Positions 47,601 to 55,958 of a stretch of DNA of 64,000 nt are shown piece by piece. How positions within the stretch are numbered: the first letter of the stretch is position 1; every line of letters begins with the position of its first letter. A program made the translations under genes and the position numbers. Below the pieces are notes generated by a model, which was given only the letters and a program-made list of their open reading frames with translations, searched no databases and was not told where the DNA came from. The DNA is from UBA6623 sp965238125 (GTDB taxonomy: Bacteria > Acidobacteriota > Terriglobia > Bryobacterales > UBA6623): NCBI GenBank assembly GCA_965238125.1, contig OZ250179.1:6386001-6450000 (forward strand), written 5' to 3'.

Positions 47601-49750
47601 TTGTAGTCCGAGCCCGCCACCGCCGTCCCGTCCACCGTCCGGTACGACACCGTCACCGCTAACCCGCTGGCTGCACTCAAACGCACCACGAACGCCGCCG
47701 CATCCCCTTCGTCAACCGGCGGTGCGTCGTCGATCGTCAACATGGGCGGCTCGTCATCGTCGGTGATCGTACCTGTCCCCGTCCCGTTCCCCACCGTTGC
47801 CCCGGACGGAGAGCTCAACTGCATCGTGAACACCTCAGTCTCCTCTGCCGTGGCGTCCTGGACGGTGGGCACCAGGATCGTCTTTCTTTCCTCGCCCTGT
47901 TCGAAGCTCAGGGTCCCCGACGTGGTCGTGTAGTCCGAGCGCGCCACTGCCGTCCCATCCACCGTCGAGTAGTCGACCATCACCACTGCCGTAGCGGCTT
48001 CGCTCAACGTTACCTCGAACTTCGCAAGGTCTCCTTCCACCACCGTCGCGTCGTCGATCGACAACGTCGGGAGCTCGCCAACGTCGCGAGAGCCGTCGCC
48101 ATCGCCGTCATCGGAACCGCCGCCACCACCACCGCCGCCGCCACCATTGCCGCCGCCATTGCCGCCGCCACCATCGCCATCGTTGTCGATGATCGTTCCC
48201 TCCCCGGTGTCGTCGTTCAGCGTGGCTCCTGACGGACTGCTCAGGATGACCATGAAGCGTTCATCCGACTCCTGCTCGTCGTCGTCAGTGGTCTGCACCG
48301 AGATCGTCATCGTCACCGCTGTTTGCGACGCCGGAAAAGTCAGCGTATCCGATTGCGCCGTGTAGTCCGTTCCCGCCGCCGCCGTCCCATCCGTCGTCGA
48401 GTACGCCACTGTCACCGTCTGATCGTTGGACGGTGCCAACCTCACCTCGAACCGGGCCATGCCCCCTTCCTCGACCGACGCGTCTCCGATGGAGAGTTCC
48501 GGCATGGTGGGGCCTCCGTCGTTGTCGAAGATCGTCCCTTCCCCGGTGGCGTCATTGAGTGTGGCTCCCGACGGATTGCTCAGAGTCACCCTGAAGTGTT
48601 CGTCAGACTCCCGCTCCGTGTCGTCCGTGGTCGGCACTGAGATCGTCATCATTGTTTGCCGCGCCGAAAAAGTGAGTGTCCCCGATCGCGCCGTGTAGTC
48701 CGTTCCCGCCTCCGCCGTCACGTTCATCGTCGCGTACGCCACCGTCACCGTTTGCTCGCTGGGCGGTGCCAATCTCACCTCGAACCGGGCCGTGTTCCCC
48801 TCCTCGACCGACGCGCTTCCGATGGACAGCTCCGGCCGGTCGTTGTCCGAGATCCTCCCCTCGCCGGTAGCGTCAGCCAGAGTGGCCCCGGACGGATTGC
48901 TCAGGGTCACCCTGAAGCGTTCCTCCGGCTCGTGGAATCGGTCGTCCGTAGTCGGCACGAAGATCCTCTTGATTGTTTGCCCCGCCCTGAAGGTCAGCGT
49001 ATCCGATTGCGCCGTGTAGTCCGTTCCCGCCTCCGCCGTCACGTCCGCCGTTGCGAAGTCCACCGTCACCGTCTGCTCGCTGGACGGTGTCAACCTCACC
49101 CTGAACTCAGCCGTGTTCCCCTCCACGACCGGGGTATCTTGGATCGACAGCTTAGGCAGGGTGCCTCCGCTGTCGCGATCGTCGTCGATGATCCGCACCG
49201 TCACCTTGGCTATCCCGTGCAGGGACGGCGGGCAATTGGTGTTCTCGTCCCACACTTCATGGGTGAACTCCACCAACTCATCCTCATCGTCGGCGTCCTG
49301 CACTGCCCGGATCATGACCCCTCGGGGCGGCGTTGCCACAGCCGGGTTGCTGTTGTTCTTATTGAATTCCCAGCCGACCGACGGTGTCCAGCGAATGCCT
49401 TTATATCCTTCGGGCTGGTCAAATCCCCCGTCGTAACGCACAACTCCGTCGACGTGCACCCGGACCCACCATCCGTCGGCGCTCGGTTGCCGAGTCAGCC
49501 ACAAGTTGTAGGTGGCCGATTCTCCCTCCCTGATCTCCAGCGTGGACGTCGACACCTTTACTTTCCCTGGCCACGTGAAGATCGGGGCGTCGTTCTGGGC
49601 ATGGGCCCGCGGCGCTGCCGTGCTGGACAGCAGCGCCGACACGAGCATGACGGGGACTACCAGACGCCGGAGGCAAGAGCCCCGGGTCAGAGTCTCTTCC
49701 AACCCACTAATGAGCCTGCTGCGGACCAGCAGGCCGGTTATGTCAGGCAC
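44678..49750 (-). CDS. Giant Calx-beta repeat autotransporter
   Basis: A 1690-residue protein: a signal peptide (LVVPVMLVSALLSSTAAPRAHA, cleavage near 51), an N-terminal Calx-beta-like domain, three Calx-beta repeats, a glycine-rich hinge (about 521-546), six more Calx-beta repeats, and an autotransporter beta-barrel (about 1321-1690) ending in LGTLQF. The repeats carry the acidic calcium-binding signature (for example DDDDAPELSIDD). The barrel should carry the passenger across the outer membrane, giving a calcium-dependent adhesin-like fibre. It starts at GTG 49750. The repeats are nearly identical in DNA, a sign of recent duplication. It lies between mobile fragments. Confidence 0.85.
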   Translation of the reverse strand: MPDITGLLVRSRLISGLEETLTRGSCLRRLVVPVMLVSALLSSTAAPRAHAQNDAPIFTWPGKVKVSTSTLEIREGESATYNLWLTRQPSADGWWVRVHVDGVVRYDGGFDQPEGYKGIRWTPSVGWEFNKNNSNPAVATPPRGVMIRAVQDADDEDELVEFTHEVWDENTNCPPSLHGIAKVTVRIIDDDRDSGGTLPKLSIQDTPVVEGNTAEFRVRLTPSSEQTVTVDFATADVTAEAGTDYTAQSDTLTFRAGQTIKRIFVPTTDDRFHEPEERFRVTLSNPSGATLADATGEGRISDNDRPELSIGSASVEEGNTARFEVRLAPPSEQTVTVAYATMNVTAEAGTDYTARSGTLTFSARQTMMTISVPTTDDTERESDEHFRVTLSNPSGATLNDATGEGTIFDNDGGPTMPELSIGDASVEEGGMARFEVRLAPSNDQTVTVAYSTTDGTAAAGTDYTAQSDTLTFPASQTAVTMTISVQTTDDDEQESDERFMVILSSPSGATLNDDTGEGTIIDNDGDGGGGNGGGNGGGGGGGGGGSDDGDGDGSRDVGELPTLSIDDATVVEGDLAKFEVTLSEAATAVVMVDYSTVDGTAVARSDYTTTSGTLSFEQGEERKTILVPTVQDATAEETEVFTMQLSSPSGATVGNGTGTGTITDDDEPPMLTIDDAPPVDEGDAAAFVVRLSAASGLAVTVSYRTVDGTAVAGSDYKSASGELRFEPGEAARTVTVETLADELAEDTEQFTVELSAPLGATVADGVGEGTISDDDDAPELSIDDVPAVSEGETAEFTVRLSATSGRAVTVSYRTVDGTAVAGSDYKSASGELRFEPGEAARTVTVETLADELAEDTEQFTVELSAPLGATVADGVGEGTISDDDDAPELSIDDAPAVSEGETAEFTVRLSATSGRAVTVSYRTVDGTAVAGSDYKSASGELRFEPGEAARTVTVETLADELAEDTEQFTVELSAPLGATVADGVGEGTISDDDDAPELSIDDVPAVSEGETAEFTVRLSATSGRAVTVSYRTVDGTAVAGSDYKSASGELRFEPGETTQTVSVETLEDELSEDAERFTVELSAASGATVSDGIGEGTISDDDDAPELSIDDAPAVSEGETAEFTVRLSEASGAAVSVSYGTVDGTAVAGLDYAATEGTLRYEPGETTQTISAETLADGLAEDVERFTVELSAPSGATVADGTGVGTITDDAKERIGKINRVILPEVGRALAFSAVTCRIDQVLAGGTTRGRAALPPARPSLSPALASGRWASQPPLSGRPSLSPALTSGRWAAAGTQPLPLERTLDDLSFPARSQEEEGGDGRFAAWGCADHRNLSGDPYGPIAWSGGVSSVHMGADTRLGPGLLAGLSLSRSWGSFDYQVGGRNSAAGGGEYQLGMAGVHPYLVWSVSPDLDVWGTVSHYWGDIRIVDDLVGRVQTSPATLNSGMMGVSGRLMTRGATTVKLKGDWGLASINAAGGGKVFEEATANIRRLRLRTEVSHARKLSAGKSLTPWGELGVRHDGGDGQHGAGLEVGGGLRFQDLGGGLTAESYGRWLASHHGTLQEWGFGALLRYAPGRSGRGPSVSLGPSWGDTASGVQRLWERGVTDPTLYEVPGSRLDAQFGYGFTAFRGRGLLTPYARLSLAHEAARGYRLGSRLALGPSASVSIEAQRREHPAAPINHALLVLGTLQF
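45888..45975. repeat. Short tandem duplication in the autotransporter linker
   Basis: A stretch encoding RPSLSPAL(A/T)SGRW appears twice, about 60-66 bases apart, just before the barrel. Confidence 0.6.
46380..47687 (-). repeat. Four near-identical 327-bp Calx-beta coding repeats
   Basis: Units start at 46380, 46707, 47034 and 47361, exactly 327 bp apart. In protein order their openings alternate DDVPAVSEG, DDAPAVSEG, DDVPAVSEG, DDAPAVSEG, and linked silent differences alternate as well. A two-unit (654-bp) block therefore appears to have been duplicated. The last unit in protein order (46380) has diverged more. Confidence 0.85.
48113..48185 (-). repeat. Glycine-rich hinge of the autotransporter
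   Basis: Runs of GGC/GGT codons (CCGCCGCCACC on the plus strand) encode the flexible glycine linker between the Calx-beta blocks, a likely hotspot for length change. Confidence 0.7.
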
Positions 49751-50003
49751 TCAGGTTTATGGGTTCGGAACAGCCGCGGGAAAGCCTTTCCGAATGTTCA
49801 CACGAATAGTTAATTATTGCACCGCGCAACACCGCCGTGGAAACCGATTTCCAGCAGATCAAGGATGTCATCGATCTCGCCGACATCGAGGAGCACCTGG
49901 AGTTGAGCGGAAACAGTAACGGATCCTCAGCGGAGTTGCCGGATGTGTTGCAACTTTCAAAAAGCGACCAGCGAACGATGGGTCGAGTCGTCCGGGCTCC
50001 GTC
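49751..50003. other. Gap after the autotransporter start
   Basis: About 250 bases, probably including the autotransporter promoter on the minus strand. A weak rightward frame (about 49837-50040) begins with a DFQQIKDVIDLADIEEHLEL stretch; I could not match it to a family and do not call it. Confidence 0.35.
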
Positions 50004-50096
50004 TCATGCAGCCACCCCGAACAGCTTGTTGATGAACTGAATCTGTTGCCGAACATCCGAGACGGAAACGAGAACGCTCCTGATCATTGTTCGCAT
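50004..50096 (-). CDS. 30-residue open reading frame with a strong ribosome site
   Basis: MRTMIRSVLVSVSDVRQQ is followed by 12 more residues and a stop, with AGGAGA eight bases before the ATG. It may be a real small protein or the survivor of a truncated gene. No homologue comes to mind. Confidence 0.3.
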   Translation of the reverse strand: MRTMIRSVLVSVSDVRQQIQFINKLFGVAA

Positions 50097-50196
50097 GGTG
50101 TCTCTCCTGTTATGCATTGTCGCCGGTTATGGGTTATCACTGCCGCAGGCCATGGGCCGAAGAATCGCTTCTACCGAGCGACCCGCGAGCTCGGCC

Positions 50197-50577
50197 CGCG
50201 TTTTCAAGACCGAGTTCATCCTCGACTACCTGAGCCAGCCGGCGCTTCGCACGCGGATCCGACGCGGGCTCCTCAAGGGAGAACAGCTACACGCCCTCGC
50301 CCGGTGCGTCCACTACGGCCGACTGGGCCGACTGGATCAGCGCGACTTCGAACGCCAAACCGGCGCGGCGAGCTGCCTGCTTCTCATCCTCGCAGCTATC
50401 ATCCATTGGCAGATTCGGGAGATCGATCGTGTTTTGAGCGAGGCGGGCTCGGATGCGGACGATCTCAACTTCGAGTTACTGTCCCATATCAGCCCGATCG
50501 GGTGGGACAACGTCCTCCTCTACGGCGAGTACCAGCTCAACCGCAGTCTCGTGCGAAGCGAAAGGCTTAGCGTATAA
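50197..50577 (+). pseudogene. Tn3-family transposase, C-terminal fragment
   Basis: Only the last 125-130 residues of a Tn3-type TnpA remain: FKTEFILDYLSQPALRTRIRRG, LLKGEQLHALARCVHYGRLG, ASCLLLILAAIIHWQ and the terminal LLSHISPIGWDNVLLYGEYQ. The frame reaches back to 50095, but those residues are unrelated. No Tn3 inverted repeat is evident in the following bases. It is a remnant of a larger transposon, plausibly carried by the plasmid whose origin lies to the right. Confidence 0.75.
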
Positions 50578-50904
50578 ATTCGTGCGATTCTGGGCGCTAC
50601 CCTGATCTGGTTCTTGACGCGTTCGCCGGGTGGATATCCGAGCGATGTCCAAGATGACGCTCTTGCGTCCCTCGTCGACGAGTGCAAGTTGCACAAACGA
50701 GCGGTTTCGCAACGACCCGACAGCGAACTGGTTTTCAAGGGCTTGGGGGTTGCGAAACGGTATTGCAGGAGAGATTCAATTGGCGATAGTTTTTTGCACC
50801 GCCGTCCGCGAGGCGGTCATCCAGGCGCTGCGCCGGGAAGGGACGCCCCACCACCACAACCCCGCCCCGGATGGAAAGCACAACTGAGGTAATCTCTAAA
50901 GGCC

Positions 50905-51201
50905 ATGAAGAAGCAAGGACGTTATCGCCACTTGCGCGTGGACTGGGTGGGCGAGTCCTGCAGCGAGTCGATCACGCTGTGCGGCGTCGAGGGTGAAGAC
51001 ATCGGGACTGGACAGACACTGTGCCCCGACTGCGCCCAGGTCGCCGATGCTCTTCACGTTTGTGGGTTGGGACCGGAGAGCCTGCGCGAGTTATTTGACA
51101 CGCTCCGGGTGATCGGCCCTTCCGAGGTGAAAGCGGAGATGGAGGCGCTTCGAGTTCTGGGGGTGCGGATGGATATGCAGGAGCGGTCGCAACTCAACTA
51201 A
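50905..51201 (+). CDS. Hypothetical protein, possible zinc-binding
   Basis: A 98-residue protein with cysteines spaced as ESITLCGV, TLCPDCAQ and LHVCGLG, which could bind a metal. The C-terminal half is helical (GPSEVKAEMEALRVLG). No family is recognised. It lies between the Tn3 fragment and the plasmid origin and may be a plasmid accessory gene. Confidence 0.45.
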   Translation: MKKQGRYRHLRVDWVGESCSESITLCGVEGEDIGTGQTLCPDCAQVADALHVCGLGPESLRELFDTLRVIGPSEVKAEMEALRVLGVRMDMQERSQLN

Positions 51202-51713
51202 CAGAGTGTCTTCACGGGCGTCTGCGCAAGCCCCGACTGGGGCTTCCTCTACCGGTCCTTCCCCCTCGCTCTTGAATCCCCTTTCCCTCGTCGCGAATGA
51301 TTCCAGATCGGTCCTCGCCGTCAAGGGTACGCTTTGCCGCTTCGCGCCCTGGACCGCTGCGGGCCGATCTGGGGAGACGCGCTGTTCACGAGGGAAAAGG
51401 GGGGGGTCGGGCCGTGTGGACGGACCGAAAGGAACCTTTCGGCCATACCAGACGCCTTGAGCCGTAGCGGAGGGGCGCTGTCACCCGCAGGGCCGTAGCG
51501 CAGCGTAGGAGCCGCGCCAGCGGCTTGATTCGCCCCTGGGCGGAGGCTATCCGGGGTTTGGGTTTTGTTGTCGTCTCGTTTCCCCCGTTCCGCCGCGGTA
51601 TGGTGTAAGTCTTTTGTTTTCAGTTTTTTATCTATAAGGAAGGTTTTGGCTTTGCCTCTTGCGGGGGGCGCTAGCCCTCCTCTTCCGGTGGTTTCTCTTT
51701 TGTTTTCAGTGAG

Positions 51714-51722
51714 TTATCCACA
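51714..51722. promoter_or_regulatory. Consensus DnaA box
   Basis: TTATCCACA, a perfect match to the DnaA box consensus, 55 bases before the iterons and beside T-rich repeats. It is a component of the plasmid origin. Confidence 0.8.
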
Positions 51723-51777
51723 GCCGTAGCCGCTCCTACTACTTGTTCTTTAACTACTTGTTCTTTACTACTTGAGT

Positions 51778-51860
51778 GTGTACACGTTTAGTCGAAGGAT
51801 CAGGGCTAGAGTGTACACGTTTAGTCGAAGGATCAGGGCTAGAGTGTACACGTTTAGTCG
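51778..51860 (+). repeat. Three 33-bp iterons of a plasmid origin
   Basis: GTGTACACGTTTAGTCG occurs at 51778, 51811 and 51844, separated by identical AAGGATCAGGGCTAGA spacers, giving a 33-base period. Each contains the palindrome GTGTACAC. They lie 145 bases past the 3' end of repA. Iterons near a DnaA box and repA are the hallmark of a theta-replicating plasmid origin. Confidence 0.8.
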
Positions 51861-52004
51861 TGGAAAACTGCCCCGAATCACCGTCGCTTGTGGAAAACCC
51901 ACCGCAGGAAGTCCCAGGAGCGCTTTGCAGCGGCCCTAAAGACACAGGTGGCGCTCGAAGGGCTGTCAGAGCCGAACTTTGCGATGTTAGCGGAGGATTC
52001 GAGG

Positions 52005-52624
52005 TTAGTTCACTAATTGCGGCTGCTCTGCCGGAGGAATGGCGGGCTTCGAGGGCGAGAGAATCAGCACTCCCTTGGCCGTCGCGTAGTTCAACTCCGG
52101 CCAGGCCGCCTTGATCTTCTTGAGTTCCCGCAAGCATTCCGTGCGGAAGCGGTTCACTGTATTCTTGTCTCCCGCTCTGGCCAGGTTCGCGCCGAACTGC
52201 CGGTAGAGCGACCGCCAGGAGAGCCGTAGTGGAGCACGGAGGGCAAAGGTGCGGTAGGTGAGCCACAGGTACCAGTCCAGGCCCAGCGAGGACCGCTTGA
52301 GGGCCTTCAGGATGTTCATGTCCAGCGGCACGGGATGGCTGATGATTTCGTTGAAGAAGTCTTCGCCGAGGCGGATCTTGCTCTTCCATAGTGAGCGCTC
52401 GTCGGGGTGCTTGGGGTCCCACCAGAACTCGGTGCGATCGGCTACAAATGACGAAACGCTGGCCTTGCTACCTTCATCCTCATAAATCAGTTGGACACTG
52501 GCATGAAAGAGCCGGTCCATTTGATTGCGCAGCCGGGTGTACTTCTCTCCGCTGGTGCTGTAGATATCCAGCTTACGCATGAACCCCGAAACCGAGTCTC
52601 CCAGAATCAACACCCGGCTCTGGG
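52005..52624 (-). pseudogene. repA: Plasmid replication initiator RepA, 5' end removed by IS1380
   Basis: About 205 residues of RepA remain: LGDSVSGFMRKLDIYSTSG, LFHASVQLIYEDEG, FFNEIISHPVPLDMNILKAL, SSLGLDWYLWLTYRTFALRAP and LSWRSLYRQFGANLAR. The N-terminal part ends exactly at the left end of IS1380 copy 2 (52625), and the first codons of the remaining frame come from the IS. The other half is not on the far side of the IS. RepA would bind the nearby iterons to start replication, so this replicon should be dead unless rescued. Confidence 0.82.
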
Positions 52625-52731
52625 CCCGCATTTTCAATTTGATGTATGAGCTTCAGACCATCCAGCGACCTTCAGCGTCTTTATTGATAGGGGCTAGAGC
52701 CCGATAAGGACGCCATGGAGGTCAACACCCG

Positions 52732-54063
52732 ATGGGTGAAAAAGAAAACAAGCCGTTTCAGCTCACGTTCAATGGATTTCTCAAAGTCGATTTCCAAGGA
52801 TCGCGAGTCACCTCGGATGGCGGTCTGATTCTCGTTCGCGAACTGGATGAACGACTCGGACTCGGGAAGCTGATCGACGAGCATCTCAGCGACTCGCGAC
52901 AAGGCTTGAACAAGAAGTTCCCGCTGGCCGATCTGCTGCGGCAGTCGGTCTACAGCCGACTCGCTGGCTACGAGGACCTCAATGACGCCGTTCGAGTATC
53001 CGCCGATCCGACCTTTCGCTTGATCGGCTCGAAGAGGAACTGGGATCGCGGAGCAGCCTTGACCTCGACGCTGCATGGCTTCGAGACGGAGATGCTGGCG
53101 AGCGAAGAGAACTTGCTGGGGCTGATGGCAGTGAACCGGGAGCTGGTCGCGCAAGCCGAAGCTCCCGACGGTTCAGACCGCGTGGTGCTCGACATGGACT
53201 CCACGGAGAGCCCCGTCCACGGCCAACAGGAAGGCAGTGCCTACAACGGACACTTCGAGTCCCTCTGCTATCACCCGCTGTTGCTGTTCAACCAGCACGG
53301 CGACTGCCTAGGCGCGAAGCTGCGTCCCGGCAACGTGCACAGCGCCGAGGACTGGGACGAGCTGCTACTGCCGGAGATCGAACGACAACAGGCGGAGGGC
53401 AAACAGGTGACGTTCCGCGCCGACGCCGCCTTCGCCAAGCCCGAGATCTACGAGGCGATGGAGGAGCGCGGCGTGGACTACGTGATTCGCATCCCGGCGA
53501 ACAAGAGCCTGGAGCTGGAGATCGAGGACATCCTGTTTCGGCCACCGGGCAGGCCGAACGCCAAGCCCCTAGTGCGCTACAAGAGTTTTCGCTATCAGGC
53601 CGAGAGCTGGTCGAAGGCAAGGCGAGTTGTCGCCAAGGTCGAGCATCACCAGGGCGAACTATTCCCGCGCGTCGGATTTGTCGTGACGAGCATGAGCTTG
53701 CCGAGCCGCTCGGTCGTGCGGTTCTACAACAAGCGCGGCACGGCGGAGCAGTGGATCAAAGAAGGCAAACAGGCCACGCACTGGACCCGCTTGTCGTGTC
53801 ACCGCTTCCGAGCCAACGAGGTACGGCTGCAACTCAGCGTGCTGGCCTACAACCTGGGCAACCTGTGGCGGCGGCTAGGGCTGCCGCAGCGAATCAAAAG
53901 CTGGTCGCTAACGAGTTTGCAACACAGGTTGATGAAGACCGGCGGTCGGCTGGTCAAGCATGCTCGCTACTACTGGTTGCTGCTGGCGGAGGGGCATCTG
54001 AACCGGCGGCTGTTCGGTGACATGCTGCATAGGATCTGGGCGCTGCCTGTGCCGGGTGGGTAG
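52732..54063 (+). CDS. IS1380-family transposase, copy 2
   Basis: Intact, 443 residues, the type A sequence (VRELDERLGLGKLIDEHLSD). Compared with copy 1 only one or two residues differ. The catalytic region is complete. Its start codon follows GGAGG within GGAGGTCAACACCCG, so translation should be efficient. Confidence 0.94.
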   Translation: MGEKENKPFQLTFNGFLKVDFQGSRVTSDGGLILVRELDERLGLGKLIDEHLSDSRQGLNKKFPLADLLRQSVYSRLAGYEDLNDAVRVSADPTFRLIGSKRNWDRGAALTSTLHGFETEMLASEENLLGLMAVNRELVAQAEAPDGSDRVVLDMDSTESPVHGQQEGSAYNGHFESLCYHPLLLFNQHGDCLGAKLRPGNVHSAEDWDELLLPEIERQQAEGKQVTFRADAAFAKPEIYEAMEERGVDYVIRIPANKSLELEIEDILFRPPGRPNAKPLVRYKSFRYQAESWSKARRVVAKVEHHQGELFPRVGFVVTSMSLPSRSVVRFYNKRGTAEQWIKEGKQATHWTRLSCHRFRANEVRLQLSVLAYNLGNLWRRLGLPQRIKSWSLTSLQHRLMKTGGRLVKHARYYWLLLAEGHLNRRLFGDMLHRIWALPVPGG

Positions 54064-54141
54064 CGTTGCCCGGGCGAGGATCAACAGTTTTTGGCTCCAA
54101 AAAGGTTTCGCAGGGAGCAGTGTCGGCCGGAGCGCCGTTCA

Positions 54142-54170
54142 GTCCGCTCAATCAACGTCTGTGAGCGGAC
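54142..54170. terminator. Hairpin in the IS1380 3' end
   Basis: GTCCGCTCA and TGAGCGGAC form a 9-bp stem downstream of the transposase stop. The same hairpin is in every copy and may end transposase transcription. Confidence 0.5.
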
Positions 54171-54290
54171 GGACGAGCCCTGGCGCCTACCGGCGGAGGT
54201 GATGTGCAGGGTTCAGCGCGAAAAGACGTGGTATTCGGCGCAGCGGGGGTGTATCCTGTGACCGTGCCAGGGCCAAAATGGAAATCCTGG

Positions 54291-54551
54291 TTCAGATACC
54301 TGGTGATAACAATCGATGTCACAAACAGACAGATTTTTTTCGGCCAGGACGCTGCGTCCGCTCGGTTTCCGGGTCCGTCGGGGGCCGTGAGCCCGCTCAG
54401 GCGTCGGATTGTTCATGCGAACCGGATTTCCCGACAGTAATCGGCGTACGAGCTGTATGTAGTTCATTTCGGTTGGTTTAGTCTCGTTCGCGGTCGCGAG
54501 ACTCTTCGTCCCGCGACCGACGCAACCGCTCGGCACTCAAACGCAAATCCC
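54291..54551. other. Gap between IS1380 copy 2 and the M81 gene
   Basis: About 260 bases of lower coding quality. I see no gene. The sequence does not resemble the missing 5' half of repA, so it does not restore the target of copy 2. Confidence 0.45.
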
Positions 54552-55958
54552 CTACCAAGGCTCCTGCGGCGACCAGACCATGTCGGCATCGAAGGGATAG
54601 ATGGGCCGACGGATAGCCTTGTACTTCAGGTTTTCAATGGCCTGATATCCAAAGCCCGGCGAAAGCGCCATGATCGTGCGAGGTGCGATCTCGCGCAGGG
54701 CGGCAAACAGGTATCCGAGTTTCACCACAACGATCTTATGCGCCAGGGGATCAATGCCGACTTGCTCGGAATGCTCGGGCGCCGTGAATGCTCGCCGAAC
54801 GCTGACTATCGCGACGACGATGCCGGCGGTTTCTATGACGGCGGTGCGGCCTGTCCGCCGACGGACCCCTGGGATGAGGGTATGCGCTTCCTCTTTCTCG
54901 GACGAAACGAACTTCACCACACCCTGCACCTCAAATGGGCGGCCGTTTATGGTATCAATCTTTCCTCCCAGGCTCAGCTTGACCCGTTCACCGACTCCCG
55001 CTTCTGCGCAAGCCTCGACGGCCGCGGCATCTACAATCCCGGCGACGACAGCGTTTTTGACCCGCTTTGCCAGCAGCCGCTCAAGTACGTACGTGGTGTC
55101 TCCCGCTGCCCCGGCCGTCGTGTTGTCTCCCGAGTCGGTAATGAACACCGTCGGCTCGGCGGCGCTGAGCGCCGTCTCAATCGCTTCGTCCACCCTGTCT
55201 GTCGGAACGTCGAATTGGAGCCTCGCCCGTTTCTCCCAAAGCTCAGCGGCGAGTGCCCGAGCCGCTTCCAACGCGGCCTCACGTTGCTCTGCTCCTCGGG
55301 CGACGACCGTGACGGTCATCGACGCGCGCGGCACATCCGTCCAGGCCATCCCCACAAAGATGGACGCATCAAGCAATCCGGGTTGCTCCGCCACTCCGGG
55401 GATCCCGGCGTAAATCGACTTCAGTGGTTCGACACCGGTGATGCCCTTCTCTCCCGGAATGAGAATCGGGACTTTGACAATCGCGGTTACCGGGCGGGCG
55501 CCTTCCCGGATTGCGTTCAGAAGCAGGCGGACCGCGCGAACTCGCGTTTCCACCGCGTCCACATGGGGCGCGGTCCGGTAGCCGGTCAGGATGTCGATCT
55601 CGTCCGCGAAGGCCGACGAGATGTTGCCGTGCAGGTCGGCACTGGCGGAGATGACCGCGTCATCTCCTACGATCTCTCGAAGAGAGCGAAGCAAATCCAC
55701 CTGTGCATCCTCATAGCCGTCGGCGTGCAACGCACCATGGAGATCGAGATAAACGCCGTCAACTCTCCCGGCCTTGCCAGCCCCTTCGAGGATCTCGCCC
55801 TTGAACTTCTCGTAGGTTTTACGAGAGACCACTCCGCCCGGAGGCGAGTCCGCATGAGTTGTGGAAATGATCTCCACCCCCTCATCGCGCAGGAAACGAG
55901 CCCACTCGACATCTTCGTTCGCAGCCTTTCCTCTCGCGACGTTGAACGAGTTCTCCTC
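54552..55958 (-). pseudogene. M81-family metallopeptidase (MlrC-like), start lost to an IS1380 fragment
   Basis: The C-terminal 450 or so residues of an M81/MlrC protein are intact: GVVSRKTYEKFKGEILEGAG, YLDLHGALHADGYEDAQ (metal site), ISASADLHGNISSAFADEID and TGYRTAPHVDAVETR, then DSGDNTTAGAAGDTTYVLE. The frame is open upstream to 55958 through AEENSFN, which corresponds to the family's N-terminal ETNxF motif. There the IS1380 fragment begins, so only about the first ten residues and the start codon are gone. GTG 55877 could serve as an internal start but would drop the ETN motif. Confidence 0.78.

Larger units (their letters stand above)
51202..52004. other. Non-coding region with the plasmid replication origin
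   Basis: About 800 bases with no convincing gene. It contains T-rich direct repeats (CTTTTGTTTTCAGT at about 51612 and 51698; ACTTGTTCTTTA twice at about 51740-51770), a DnaA box and iterons. A rightward frame across the iterons (51776-52114) is a by-product of the repeats. Confidence 0.6.
52625..54290 (+). mobile_element. IS1380-family element, copy 2 (type A)
   Basis: 1666 bp, nearly identical to copy 1. The left end CCCGCATTTTC follows CTGGG; the right end AAATCCTGG precedes TTCAG. The flanking five bases do not match, so the two sides probably belong to different original insertions. TTCAG is the reverse complement of the CTGAA duplicated at copies 1 and 4. Confidence 0.92.

Noticed and set aside
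46028..47662. Long plus-strand open frame (544 residues, arginine/histidine-rich)
   Set aside because: It is the antisense of the Calx-beta repeats. Its repetitive Arg/His composition and lack of any domain show that it is a shadow of a GC-rich coding strand.
46380..47687. Tandem 327-bp repeats as a non-coding satellite
   Set aside because: The repeats keep one reading frame and encode Calx-beta domains of an autotransporter.
49837..50040. 67-residue frame starting METDFQQIKDVIDL
   Set aside because: No ribosome site, no family match, and it overlaps the better-supported small frame on the other strand.
51778..51860. CRISPR array
   Set aside because: Spacers between the three repeats are identical, so it is an iteron array. 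No cas gene is present anywhere in the window.
51776..52114. Repetitive frame CTRLVEGSGLE across the origin
   Set aside because: The repeats are the iterons, and the frame is a consequence of a 33-base period being divisible by three.
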